From: DAOTZU01 sp034433995
Lineage (GTDB): Bacteria; Chloroflexota; Anaerolineae; UBA1429
Assembly (NCBI GenBank): GCA_034433995.1
Contig: DAOTZU010000090.1
Coordinates: 1 to 18,913, forward strand
DNA length: 18,913 bases
Direction: 5' to 3'
A program made the position numbers and the translations under genes. A model generated the notes under the pieces. The model saw nothing but the letters and a program-made list of their open reading frames with translations, did no database searches and was not told the origin of the DNA. Positions 6,894 through 14,505 of the stretch are shown one piece after another (the stretch's first letter is position 1; every line of letters begins with the position of its first letter).

Positions 6894-8270
6894 TCATTTG
6901 CGCACATAGTACGTGCCGCGCTTGTCGCCGATCTTGAGCAAGAAGCCCTTCTCCACTAGGTCGCGCAGGTCCAGGCGCACCGTCTCAGGCGTCACCTCCG
7001 GGCAGAGCTCGCGGTATTGGCGGTTGGTGATCTGCCCGTGGGCCTCCAAAAAGTGCAGCGCCCGCACCTGGCGCGGGTTGAGCAAACCGCTGTAGGCCAG
7101 CTCCAGTTGGTCCACGGCGTTGGAGAGGATCACGGTGAAGGTGCGCCCCGTGTCGCGCAGCTCCGGCGGCGGGTGATGGTCGCGGCGCATGGCCTGGTAG
7201 ATGATATCCATCCCCTGGCCCAGCTCCTCGATATAGCCCCAGTAGTACAGCCCCCGCACCAGGCGCGGGTTGCGGGAATAGTGCTCGTCCAGGATGTTTT
7301 CCACGGTGATGTGCCCCGGCAGCCCCCCCGGCGACATGATCTCGATGTGGTCATCGAACAGGCGCACCTCCACCCGCTGGCCCTCGATGCTGTAATCTCG
7401 GTGGCAGATGGCGTTCACCACCGCCTCGCGCACGGCCTCCAGGGGGTATTCGTAGGTCTCGCGGCGCTCCAGGCCCTGCACCTGGGGCCTTTGGCGGATC
7501 TCCTCCAGGAGCACTTGCCACGTGTGCTCCACCTGGCGGGCGGCCGGCCCCACGATCTCCACGTTGCGGGTATAAGGCTCCGCGGATTCCACCGCCTGGC
7601 GGATGCTGGTGCCCTTGAAGCGCACCACCTTGACCCCGGCCTGGACGATGAACCGCTCCGGGTGCCGGCCGAAGAGGAGGATCCCCGCCACCGTGGGCAG
7701 GCCGGAGGGATCGATGGCGCCCGCGTCGCGCAGCAGCTCAGCGCGGGTAAAGGCCTCGCCCCGAGGCCCGCGCTTGATGCGGTTGCGCTGATACTCTTCG
7801 ATGATCTCCTCATCGAAATCGGCCAGGGTGGCGCCGGGGACGACCTCCTCCTCAAAGCTCGCCGCCCGGCGGCTGCGCCCGCCCTGGGCCGCCTGCTCCG
7901 GGCTGAGGCGCACGTTGGCCGTCCCCGCGCGCACAAAGACGCCCCTGCCCACCACGCTGAGCTGGTAGGAGGTGGGCTTGACGATGATGACGGCCAGGGG
8001 GCCTTCGGGGGTATCCTCCCGGTGCCATTCGGGGGCATCGGCGGCGCGAAAAGGGGGATCGCACAGGCTGAGGGCCCGGGCCAGGGCCGGCTCCAGGTCT
8101 TCGATGGCATCGGGATACACCCGGCCCTCTTCATCCAGGCCGACGATGATGGTCCCGCCGACATCGTTGGCCAGGGCGACGATGGCCTCCGCCAGGGCGG
8201 CGGAGGTGGGCTCGGGGAGGAACTCGAGCATGGGCCCGCGACCGCGGGCGAGCAACGCTTTGACGTTCAT
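6894..8270 (-). CDS. AlbA_2 / GHKL ATPase / winged-helix protein (Schlafen-like, RecG-related transcriptional regulator group)
   Basis: 458 residues. Residues about 14-125 match the AlbA_2 (divergent Schlafen) domain, with the A-x-ANDVGGTIIVGLDEEG strand-turn at 33-49. Residues about 270-385 are a GHKL-type ATPase lid-and-box region: N-box EAVVNAICHRDY at 282-293, G1 IEIMSPGGLP at 309-318 and GQGM at 351-354. The C-terminus (about 395-458) is a winged helix that reads as a DNA-binding domain (ITNRQYREL, ETVRLDLRDLVEKGFL). The architecture is common and usually annotated as a putative ATP-binding transcriptional regulator; some relatives sit in defence regions. The usual EFK triplet of the domain opening is LEFL here, so the conserved lysine is missing. 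The ATG at 8270 follows GAGGGAG. The gene is alone, downstream of the EF-G terminator. Confidence 0.85.
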   Translation of the reverse strand: MNVKALLARGRGPMLEFLPEPTSAALAEAIVALANDVGGTIIVGLDEEGRVYPDAIEDLEPALARALSLCDPPFRAADAPEWHREDTPEGPLAVIIVKPTSYQLSVVGRGVFVRAGTANVRLSPEQAAQGGRSRRAASFEEEVVPGATLADFDEEIIEEYQRNRIKRGPRGEAFTRAELLRDAGAIDPSGLPTVAGILLFGRHPERFIVQAGVKVVRFKGTSIRQAVESAEPYTRNVEIVGPAARQVEHTWQVLLEEIRQRPQVQGLERRETYEYPLEAVREAVVNAICHRDYSIEGQRVEVRLFDDHIEIMSPGGLPGHITVENILDEHYSRNPRLVRGLYYWGYIEELGQGMDIIYQAMRRDHHPPPELRDTGRTFTVILSNAVDQLELAYSGLLNPRQVRALHFLEAHGQITNRQYRELCPEVTPETVRLDLRDLVEKGFLLKIGDKRGTYYVRK

Positions 8271-8330
8271 GACCTGCGCTCCCTCGTCTCCGGCGACGGC
8301 AAAAACACGCTGGCCGGCGCAGCTCCCATA

Positions 8331-8368
8331 TTAAACAAAATGGCCAACGGTGTAAAACCGTTGGCCAT
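8331..8368 (-). terminator. Rho-independent terminator of the EF-G gene
   Basis: ATGGCCAACGG (8340-8350) and its exact complement (8358-8368) form an 11-bp stem with a 7-base loop. On the minus strand the stem is followed by TTTTGTTTAA. It starts 26 bases after the EF-G stop. Confidence 0.85.
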
Positions 8369-8394
8369 GCGGGCGCGACAGCCGAGTTGAGAGG

Positions 8395-10470
8395 TTAGGC
8401 CACGTTTTTGAGCAGCTCTTTGCGCGTCTCCTCGCTCACCGGCTGGTAGTGGGAGAATTGCATGGTGAAGGTGCCCCGGCCTTGGGTGGCCGAGCGGAGG
8501 CTCGTGGCGTAGCCGAACATGCGCGCCAAAGGCACGTGGGCCTTGATGCTCTGCACGCCGCTGACCCGGGGCTCGATGCCCAGCACGGTGGCGGCGCGGG
8601 CGCTGAGATCGCCGATGATCTCGCCGGTGTACTCCTGCGGGCTGATCACCTCGACGGCCATGATCGGCTCCAAGATCACCGGGTTGCCGCGCAAGACGCC
8701 GTTCTTCAGCGCCAGGCCCCCCGCGGTGAAAAAGGCCCGCTCGGAGGAATCCACCTCGTGGTATTTGCCATCCACCAGGATGGCCTTGAGATCCACCACC
8801 GGATGCTTGGCCAGGGGGCCCTGCTTCATCGCCTCCAGGATGCCCTCCTCCACGGCGGGGATATACTCCTTGGGGATGGCCCCGCCGGTGATGCGGTTTT
8901 CAAAGATGAACCCACTGCCCGCCGGCAGCGGCTCGAACGCGACCTCCACCACGGCGAACTGGCCATGGCCACCGGATTGCTTCACCAGGCGACCCTCCAC
9001 CTGCACGGGGCGGGTGATGGTCTCGCAATAGGCCACCCGAGGTGCGCCCACCTTCACCGCCACGTTGAACTCGCGGCGCAGGCGATCCACGATCACATCC
9101 AGATGTAGCTCGCCCATGCCGGCCAAGGTGGTCTCGCCGGTGCGCTCGTTCTGCAGGGCGTGCAAGGTGGGATCCTCCTCGGTGAGGCGCTGCAGGGCCG
9201 CCCCCAGTTTGTCCGCGTCGGCCTTGCTCTCCGGCGCCACCGAGATCTCGATCACCGGCGCGGGGAAGCTGATCTCCTCCAGCACCAGCGGGCGCTCCTC
9301 GGCGCTGAGGGTCTGGCCGGTCTTGGCCAATTTGAAGCCGAGGACGGCGCCGATATCGCCGGCCCGGATCTCCTCCACCTCCTCACGATGGTCGGCGTGC
9401 ATGCGCACCAGGCGACCGATGCGCTCCGTCTTGCCCACGGAGGCGTTATACACCGAGGCGCCGCGCCGCACCACGCCGGAATAGACGCGGAAGAAGGACA
9501 CCTTGCCCACGTAGGGATCCGTGCTGATCTTGAAGATCAGCGCGGCCAGCGGCTCGTTGTCATCGGGATGGCAGATGATGGCCTCGTCGCGGCCCAGCTC
9601 GTGGCCCACCATGGGCGCCACATCCAGCGGCGAGGGAAGGTAGGCCACGATGGCATCCAACAAGGGTTGCACGCCGATATTGCGCAGCGCCGAACCACAC
9701 AGGACGGGCACCACCGCTCCCCGGCAGGTGGCCTGCCGCAGCGCCTTCACGATCTCCTCCTGGCTCAAAGGCAGATCCTCCAAGAAGGCCAGGGCGATGG
9801 CGTCATCCACGTCGGCCAGGGCCTCCAACAGCGCCTCGCGACGGCGTTGGGCCTCCTCCTCTAGCGCGGCAGGGATGGGGCCCACCACGGGCGCCGAGCT
9901 TTCTTGGCCATCGAAGGTGAGGGCGCGCATGGCCACAAGGTCCACCACGCCGCGGAACTCGGCCTCGCGGCCGATGGGCATCTGCACCACCACGGGATGG
10001 GCGCCCAGGCGCTCGCGGATCATGGCCACGGTGCGGTCCAGGTCGGCGCCGGTGCGGTCCATCTTGTTCACAAAGCAGATGCGGGGCACGCCATAGCGAT
10101 CCGCTTGATGCCAGACCGTCTCGGATTGGGGCTCCACGCCGGCCACAGCGTCAAAGGCGACCACACCGCCATCCAACACGCGCAAGGAGCGCTGCACCTC
10201 GGCGGTGAAATCAATGTGGCCCGGCGTGTCGATGAGGTTGATCTGGTATCCCGCCCAGGCACAGGTGATGGCCGCGGATTGGATGGTGATGCCCCGTTCC
10301 CGCTCCTGGATCATGAAATCGGTCACCGTGTTCCCCTCATCCACGTTGCCCAGGCGATGGATCACGCCGGTGTGGTACAGGATCCGTTCCGTCGTGGTCG
10401 TCTTGCCCGCGTCAATGTGGGCGATGATGCCGATATTACGGATTTTTTGCAATCTTTCTTGGCTCGTCAT
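8395..10470 (-). CDS. fusA: Translation elongation factor G (EF-G paralogue)
   Basis: 691 residues from the ATG at 10470, the usual EF-G length; an in-frame upstream start at 10554 would add 28 non-conserved residues and is rejected. AAGGGG lies eight bases upstream. The GTPase boxes are complete: AHIDAGKT (17-24), RGITI in switch I (59-63), DTPGH (81-85), NKMD (135-138) and the GSAL box. Domains II-V follow (GELHLDVIVDRL in III, then HGQFAVVEV, PKEYIPAVEEGI in IV, and the C-terminal VPLARMFGYATSLRS-type region). Switch I reads NVDEGNTVTDFM(I)QERERG, closer to mitochondrial EF-G2-type factors than to the HDGAATMDWM form of the classical str-operon EF-G. EF-G translocates tRNA/mRNA and, with RRF, splits ribosomes; the G2 type favours the second task. 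The gene stands alone with its own promoter, leader and terminator, not beside rpsL/rpsG/tuf, consistent with a second paralogue. Confidence 0.96.
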   Translation of the reverse strand: MTSQERLQKIRNIGIIAHIDAGKTTTTERILYHTGVIHRLGNVDEGNTVTDFMIQERERGITIQSAAITCAWAGYQINLIDTPGHIDFTAEVQRSLRVLDGGVVAFDAVAGVEPQSETVWHQADRYGVPRICFVNKMDRTGADLDRTVAMIRERLGAHPVVVQMPIGREAEFRGVVDLVAMRALTFDGQESSAPVVGPIPAALEEEAQRRREALLEALADVDDAIALAFLEDLPLSQEEIVKALRQATCRGAVVPVLCGSALRNIGVQPLLDAIVAYLPSPLDVAPMVGHELGRDEAIICHPDDNEPLAALIFKISTDPYVGKVSFFRVYSGVVRRGASVYNASVGKTERIGRLVRMHADHREEVEEIRAGDIGAVLGFKLAKTGQTLSAEERPLVLEEISFPAPVIEISVAPESKADADKLGAALQRLTEEDPTLHALQNERTGETTLAGMGELHLDVIVDRLRREFNVAVKVGAPRVAYCETITRPVQVEGRLVKQSGGHGQFAVVEVAFEPLPAGSGFIFENRITGGAIPKEYIPAVEEGILEAMKQGPLAKHPVVDLKAILVDGKYHEVDSSERAFFTAGGLALKNGVLRGNPVILEPIMAVEVISPQEYTGEIIGDLSARAATVLGIEPRVSGVQSIKAHVPLARMFGYATSLRSATQGRGTFTMQFSHYQPVSEETRKELLKNVA

Positions 10471-10705
10471 GATCAAAACCCCTTTGGAGTAGCTTGCAGC
10501 GTTAACCATCCGCCGGCGGGGGCGCCAGCACCGGGCCTGCCCGGCCGGACACACAAAAAAGTGGCCCGCTCAGCGAGGCCCGTGCCCTGAGAGGCACAGG
10601 CCCTTGGTGATGCGGCCACCTTTGACCCATCCCCAGCGCCTCCCCCATAGGAGGGGCACCCTTGCGCCCAAGGCGCGCCCCATGGGTGCCGTCGGAGACG
10701 CGCAA
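10471..10705 (-). promoter_or_regulatory. Structured 5' leader of the EF-G gene
   Basis: From the predicted start near 10705 to the EF-G ATG there are about 235 bases with no supported reading frame. The 5' part can fold on GGCACCC/GGGTGCC arms (10684-10690 with 10655-10661) and a CCTCC/GGAGG hairpin (about 10639-10654). The middle is the terminator-like hairpin at 10555-10619. The last 84 bases carry the ribosome-binding site. This layout suits transcription attenuation, or a small RNA of about 150 nt with read-through into EF-G. No known riboswitch or T-box consensus was recognised. Confidence 0.5.
10555..10619 (-). terminator. Terminator-like hairpin inside the EF-G leader
   Basis: Outer arms GTGGCC/GGCCAC (10614-10619 with 10561-10566) enclose a 10-bp inner stem with one G-U pair (10593-10602 with 10577-10586). 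On the minus strand six T follow directly (10555-10560). It lies between the EF-G promoter and the EF-G start, so it would stop transcripts before the gene unless bypassed. Confidence 0.65.
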
Positions 10706-10711
10706 AAAGCT

Positions 10712-10740
10712 ATTATAGCGCATCATCCCCAAAAGGGCAA
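10712..10740 (-). promoter_or_regulatory. Sigma70-type promoter for the EF-G transcript
   Basis: On the minus strand, -35 TTGCCC (10735-10740) and a perfect -10 TATAAT (10712-10717) are separated by exactly 17 bases. It lies between the terminator of the upstream decarboxylase operon and the EF-G leader, so EF-G is transcribed independently. Expected transcription start is near 10705. Confidence 0.75.
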
Positions 10741-10788
10741 AAAACGGGGTGCCTGCGCCAAGGGTTTGTGGCCCACTGTGAGGGAAAC

Positions 10789-10834
10789 AAAAAAAGGGGG
10801 ATGAGACGACACCTCGCGGGCCGTCTCATCCCCC
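10789..10834 (-). terminator. Rho-independent terminator of the decarboxylase operon
   Basis: A perfect 13-bp stem (GGGGGATGAGACG at 10796-10808 with its complement at 10822-10834) and a 13-base loop are followed on the minus strand by seven T (10789-10795). It starts 15 bases after the stop of the membrane subunit gene. Confidence 0.92.
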
Positions 10835-10848
10835 AAGAGGCGCCGGGG

Positions 10849-11973
10849 TCAGTGACTCAAGAGGGCCAGGACCACACCGCCTGCCATCACCGAGGCGATC
10901 TGCCCGGCGGTGTTGGAGGCCATGGCGTGCATCAACAAGTAATTGCCGCGATCGGCCTCCTGGCCCAGCTTTTGCACGATACGGGCCGACATGGGAAAGG
11001 CCGAGATGCCGCAGCCGCCCAACAGGGGGTTGATCTTGCCCCCGGAGAGCAGGTTCATCAGTTTGCCAAAGAGCACGCCCGCCGCCGTATCCAGGATAAA
11101 GGCCACCAGGCCCATGGCCAGGATGAGCAGCGTCTGCGGTTTCAAGAATTTATCGGCCACCATGGTGGAGCCGATGGTGATCCCCAGGAAGGTTGTGACG
11201 ATGTTGGCGATCTCGTTCTGGGCCGCTTTGCGGATGCGATCCAGGCCGGTGGCCTCGCGCACCAGGTTGCCGAACATCAACATGCCGATCAGCGCCGTGG
11301 CTTTGGGGGCGATGAGGCCACAAACCACCGTCACCGCGATGGGAAAGATGATCCGCGCCGCTTTGGAGATGGGGCGGGAGGTGTAAGGCATGCGAATGGC
11401 GCGCTCCCGGCGCGTGGTGAGGGCCTTCATCACCGGCGGCTGGATGATGGGCACCAAAGACATGTAAGAATAGGCCGCCACGGTGATGGGCCCCAAGAGA
11501 TCCCGGGCCAAGGCCGAGGCCACAAAGATGGAGGTGGGGCCATCGGCCGCGCCGATGATGCCGATGGTAGCGGCCTGGTTGATGTGGAAGCCAAAGAGCG
11601 TGGCGAGCATCATGGTGCCAAAGATGCCGAACTGCGCCGCCGCGCCAAAGAGCATGTACAGGGGATTCTCCAGCAAGGGGCCGAAATCGGTCATGGCGCC
11701 GATGCCGATAAAGATCAGCAAAGGAAAGAGCTCGTTCTCAATGCCCGCATCATACAGCACCTTGAACATACCGCCCTCGTCCAGCATCCCCGTGCCGGGG
11801 AGGTTGGCCAAGATGCAGCCCAGGCCGATGGGCAAGAGCAACAGGGGCTCGTAATCGTAGCGCAAAGCTAACCAGATCAACAAACCGCCCACCAGCATCA
11901 TGACGATCCGGCCCGGCTCAGCCCCCATGCCGGTGAAACCCACAAGCAAACGATCCACTGCGGTCACGTCCAT
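10849..11973 (-). CDS. gcdB: Sodium-translocating decarboxylase beta subunit (GcdB/OadB family)
   Basis: 374 residues, about ten or more membrane segments, full family length. This integral membrane protein removes CO2 from carboxybiotin and exports Na+ in exchange for the proton consumed. Family landmarks are RYDYEPLLLLPIGLG (39-53) and ADGPTSIFVAS (143-153), with D144 in the position of the Asp essential for Na+ coupling. The Asn-containing ASNTAGQIASVMAGG lies at the C-terminus. The ATG at 11973 lies 14 bases after the biotin carrier stop; the ribosome-binding site TAGGAGAAGG overlaps that stop, suggesting coupled translation. It is the last gene of the operon, just before a strong terminator. 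The beta subunits of oxaloacetate, methylmalonyl-CoA and glutaconyl-CoA decarboxylases are very alike, so the substrate cannot be told from this subunit alone. Confidence 0.95.
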   Translation of the reverse strand: MDVTAVDRLLVGFTGMGAEPGRIVMMLVGGLLIWLALRYDYEPLLLLPIGLGCILANLPGTGMLDEGGMFKVLYDAGIENELFPLLIFIGIGAMTDFGPLLENPLYMLFGAAAQFGIFGTMMLATLFGFHINQAATIGIIGAADGPTSIFVASALARDLLGPITVAAYSYMSLVPIIQPPVMKALTTRRERAIRMPYTSRPISKAARIIFPIAVTVVCGLIAPKATALIGMLMFGNLVREATGLDRIRKAAQNEIANIVTTFLGITIGSTMVADKFLKPQTLLILAMGLVAFILDTAAGVLFGKLMNLLSGGKINPLLGGCGISAFPMSARIVQKLGQEADRGNYLLMHAMASNTAGQIASVMAGGVVLALLSH

Positions 11974-11987
11974 GATGTCACCTTCTC

Positions 11988-12443
11988 CTAGGCGATGGTG
12001 AGCAGGGGATCGTTGTAGGCGACGTTATCGCCCACGTTGGCATGGATCGCCTGCACCTTGCCGGCAAAGGTGGAACTGATGGGCATCTCCATCTTCATGG
12101 CTTCGAGGGTACACACGGTATCCCCCTCTTTGACGGTATCACCCACCTTGACCTTGATGCTCATGATCTTGCCCGGCATGGGCGCCACCACTTTTTTGCC
12201 CTCGGCAGCCGCCGGGGCCGCAGGCGGGGGCGGAGGCGGCGCGGCCACGGTCTCTACCTTCTTGGGCGCAGGCGCGGCAGGGGCCGCGGCGGGCGCGGGC
12301 GCCGGGGTTTCCACCAGATCCACGGTCAAGGGCTCGCCGTTGACGATCACCTTCACCGGCGAAGCGGTGATATCGCCCACCTCCACGGTGTAGGTGACGC
12401 CGTTCACAATGAGGGTAAACTTGTTTCCCAACGGTGGGTTCAT
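11988..12443 (-). CDS. Biotin carboxyl carrier protein of the sodium-pump decarboxylase/transcarboxylase (gamma / 1.3S type)
   Basis: 151 residues. Residues 1-45 form a small beta-rich association domain (KFTLIVNGVTYTVEV), about 48-82 is an Ala/Pro-rich flexible linker, and 83-151 is the biotinyl domain. Biotin is attached to K117 in the invariant EAMKM motif. The longer frame to 12461 starts with TTG that is itself part of the GGAGG ribosome-binding site, so the ATG at 12443 is the start. The carrier swings between the carboxyltransferases and the membrane decarboxylase. It is the only biotin carrier in the operon and neither carboxyltransferase has its own biotin domain, so both probably use it. 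The gene lies 30 bases after the OadG-like gene and 14 bases before the beta subunit. Confidence 0.95.
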   Translation of the reverse strand: MNPPLGNKFTLIVNGVTYTVEVGDITASPVKVIVNGEPLTVDLVETPAPAPAAAPAAPAPKKVETVAAPPPPPPAAPAAAEGKKVVAPMPGKIMSIKVKVGDTVKEGDTVCTLEAMKMEMPISSTFAGKVQAIHANVGDNVAYNDPLLTIA

Positions 12444-12473
12444 AAAAGCTAAAACCTCCAAGAGATTCCGGAT

Positions 12474-12848
12474 TCAGCGGACGCCCTGCAGGCGCCCGAA
12501 GGCGCTCCAGGTGCCCGAATCGGGGTCAAGGGTGATGACATGCACCACCTCTCCTGTGATCTCTTCAGCCAAGGGCGCCTTGGGGGACTTGGCCTGCTGG
12601 CTGTGCTTCGCCAGGGCCACGGCGATGGCCGCCACCCGGGCCAGGTCGTTCTGCGGGAGGGGCGGGGTCTCGCTTATCACGGATTTGGGGGGGCGGCTCG
12701 GCTCCTCGCCCTCTTCTTCCTCCTCGGGCTTGGCCTTGAGGATGCGCGTCAACAGGGAGATCACCGCGGCGCAGGCCAATAGGGAAAGAAAGACCAACGC
12801 CATCCCCACACCCGTCACTTCGAGTGCTTGGGAAAAATCAGGATTCAC
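12474..12848 (-). CDS. OadG-like small membrane subunit of the sodium-pump decarboxylase
   Basis: 124 residues. The GTG at 12848 is used as start, with AAGGAAG six bases upstream. One N-terminal membrane helix (about 11-35, TGVGMALVFLSLLACAAVISLL) matches the OadG/sodium-pump gamma-chain family. It is followed by an acidic run (42-49, mostly Glu), a Pro-rich stretch, and a soluble tail (68-124). The tail ends near TWSAFGRLQG, resembling the WrAaGR end of OadG-related delta subunits. The family protein anchors the soluble carboxyltransferase to the membrane decarboxylase and helps assembly. Operon position between the 5S-type subunit and the biotin carrier agrees. Family members diverge strongly, and the assignment rests on the helix motif, size and context. 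Confidence 0.85.
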   Translation of the reverse strand: MNPDFSQALEVTGVGMALVFLSLLACAAVISLLTRILKAKPEEEEEGEEPSRPPKSVISETPPLPQNDLARVAAIAVALAKHSQQAKSPKAPLAEEITGEVVHVITLDPDSGTWSAFGRLQGVR

Positions 12849-12899
12849 GTTTCGCTTCCTTATCAGAGATGTGCATGAACAGAGACATGGCCACCCGGC

Positions 12900-14396
12900 T
12901 CAGCGCCAACCGCGCATGCGTTCGGCCACCTTCCACAAGACCACATTGGGCCGCGGCCGGGCTTGCCGGGGCAGGGCAACGGCCGCGGGCGCTTTGGCCT
13001 CGGCGGCCACCTTCTCCGCCGGAAAGATCCGAGGCTCGGTGATGGGCCGGATCTTGCCCTCGCGCCGCAACTGGAAGAACTCCTTGGCCACGGCGGGAAA
13101 GAGGGCATAAGAGATCACATCCTCGTCGCTCTGGGCCAGGTCACCGATCTCGGCCTTGGCCTTCTCAAAGCCGGGCTCCAGATAATCCGCCGGGCGGCCG
13201 GTGATGGGCTCCTCATCGCCGATGGCCTTCTTGACCAGCTCCGGGTTGAGGGGCGCGGGCGGCCGACCGTACAGCCCGCGGCAGTAATCCTTCACCTCTT
13301 GAGAGATGATCTTGTAGCGCTCGCCCATGAGGACGTTCACCACCGCCTGGGTGCCCACGATCTGGCTGGTGGGGGTGACCAGCGGCGGATAGCCCATGTC
13401 CTCGCGGACCCGGGGCAGCTCGGCCAGCACCTCTTCGTAGCGCTGCTCCGCGTTTTGCTGGCGCAACTGGCTCACCAAGTTGGAGAGCATCCCGCCGGGG
13501 ATCTGGTAGATCAACACCCGCACATCGGCGGTGGTGAGGCCCGTCTCGAACTTGGCCAGGTGCTTGGCGCGAATCTCGGCGAAAAAGGCCGCGATCTCGG
13601 TGAGCAGGGTCAGGTCAAGGCCGGTATCGCGCTCGGTGCCCTGGAAGGTGGCTACGATGGATTCGATGGGGGGCTGGGCCGGGCCGCCGGCCAAGGAGGA
13701 GATGGCCGCATCCACCACGTCGGCGCCGGCCTCGGCCGCCTTCACCAAGGTGGCCACGGCAAAACCGCTGGTATCGTGGGTGTGGAACTGCACCGGCAGC
13801 CCCACCTCGGCCTTGATGCGGCGCACCAGCTCGTACGCCGCATAGGGGGTGCAGAGGGCGGCCATATCCTTGATGCAGATGGAATCGGAGCCCATCTCCT
13901 TTAATTCCTTGGCCAGGGCCACAAAGGCATCCAGGGTGTGCACGGGGCTGATGGTGTAGCAGATGGCTCCCTGCACATGGCCGCCGTGCTTTTTCACGGC
14001 CTGCATGGCATAGGCCATGTTGCGGGTATCGTTCAAGGCGTCAAAGATGCGAAAGATATTCATCCCCCGCTTGACGGCAAGCTCGACGAACTTGTCCACG
14101 ATGTCATCCGGGTAATGGCGGTAGCCCAGGATGTTCTGGCCGCGCAGCAACATCTGGAACTTGGTGTTGGGAATGCGCTCCCGCAGCACCGAGAGGCGCT
14201 CCCAGGGATCCTCCCGCAGGAAGCGCATGGCCGAATCAAAAGTGGCCCCGCCCCACATCTCCAGGGAATGGTAACCCACACGGTCCAGCTTCTCGGCGAT
14301 GGGCAACATGCTGCCGGTGGACATGCGCGTGGCCAAAAGGGATTGGTGGGCATCGCGCAGGGTGGTATCGGTGATTTTCAATGGATTAGCACTCAT
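12900..14396 (-). CDS. 5S-type carboxyltransferase (oxaloacetate decarboxylase alpha / pyruvate carboxylase subunit B-like)
   Basis: 498 residues with a DRE-TIM-like carboxyltransferase barrel. TDTTLRDAHQSL (9-20) supplies the metal-binding D15, K176 in CIKDMA is the expected carboxylated lysine, and H205 and H207 in FHTHDTSG are metal ligands. It should transfer CO2 between biotin and pyruvate/oxaloacetate. Residues about 300-460 form the PYC_OADA helical domain (ADVRVLIYQIPGGMLSNL, YPPLVTPTSQIVG). The protein ends soon after, without the C-terminal biotin domain found in many OadA proteins, so it resembles the 5S subunit of propionibacterial transcarboxylase and must use the separate carrier. 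The ATG at 14396 has AAGGAA upstream. It lies between the 12S-type gene (109-base gap) and the OadG-like gene (51-base gap). Confidence 0.94.
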   Translation of the reverse strand: MSANPLKITDTTLRDAHQSLLATRMSTGSMLPIAEKLDRVGYHSLEMWGGATFDSAMRFLREDPWERLSVLRERIPNTKFQMLLRGQNILGYRHYPDDIVDKFVELAVKRGMNIFRIFDALNDTRNMAYAMQAVKKHGGHVQGAICYTISPVHTLDAFVALAKELKEMGSDSICIKDMAALCTPYAAYELVRRIKAEVGLPVQFHTHDTSGFAVATLVKAAEAGADVVDAAISSLAGGPAQPPIESIVATFQGTERDTGLDLTLLTEIAAFFAEIRAKHLAKFETGLTTADVRVLIYQIPGGMLSNLVSQLRQQNAEQRYEEVLAELPRVREDMGYPPLVTPTSQIVGTQAVVNVLMGERYKIISQEVKDYCRGLYGRPPAPLNPELVKKAIGDEEPITGRPADYLEPGFEKAKAEIGDLAQSDEDVISYALFPAVAKEFFQLRREGKIRPITEPRIFPAEKVAAEAKAPAAVALPRQARPRPNVVLWKVAERMRGWR

Positions 14397-14416
14397 CTCT
14401 TTTCCTTTCTGGCGCG

Positions 14417-14444
14417 CAGCATTCAGCCTTCAGCCATCAGCTCG
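14417..14444. repeat. Four tandem CAGCNNN heptamers in the operon gap
   Basis: CAGCATT, CAGCCTT, CAGCCAT and CAGCTCG follow each other without spacing in the 109-base gap between the two carboxyltransferase genes. A 10-bp palindrome GCAAGCTTGC lies nearby at 14487-14496. No reading frame or terminator is visible in the gap. Confidence 0.6.
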
Positions 14445-14505
14445 CGCATCCGCTGTCGCCTCGACGAGCGCTGTGTGCTGACCGCTGCAAGCTTGCGGCT
14501 GCTCA

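Noticed and set aside
7017..8390. A 457-codon open frame on the plus strand opposite the AlbA_2 gene
   Set aside because: Composition is low-complexity (His, Gly, Leu, Asp) and it runs through the EF-G terminator; the minus-strand gene has clear domains.
8395..10554. Longer EF-G start at 10554
   Set aside because: The extra 28 residues are unrelated to any EF-G N-terminus, and the ATG at 10470 has a ribosome-binding site and gives the standard length.
10555..10690. T-box or known riboswitch in the EF-G leader
   Set aside because: An AGGTGG segment recalled the T-box antiterminator motif, but the rest of the T-box consensus and a specifier stem are absent.
10502..10732. A 76-codon open frame in the EF-G leader
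   Set aside because: Its start codon lies upstream of the -10 box, so it would not be on the EF-G transcript, and its sequence follows the hairpin-forming GC repeats.
10768..11871. A 367-codon open frame on the plus strand opposite the GcdB gene
   Set aside because: It begins inside the terminator hairpin, is His/Gly/Gln-rich without motifs, and mirrors a conserved membrane protein.
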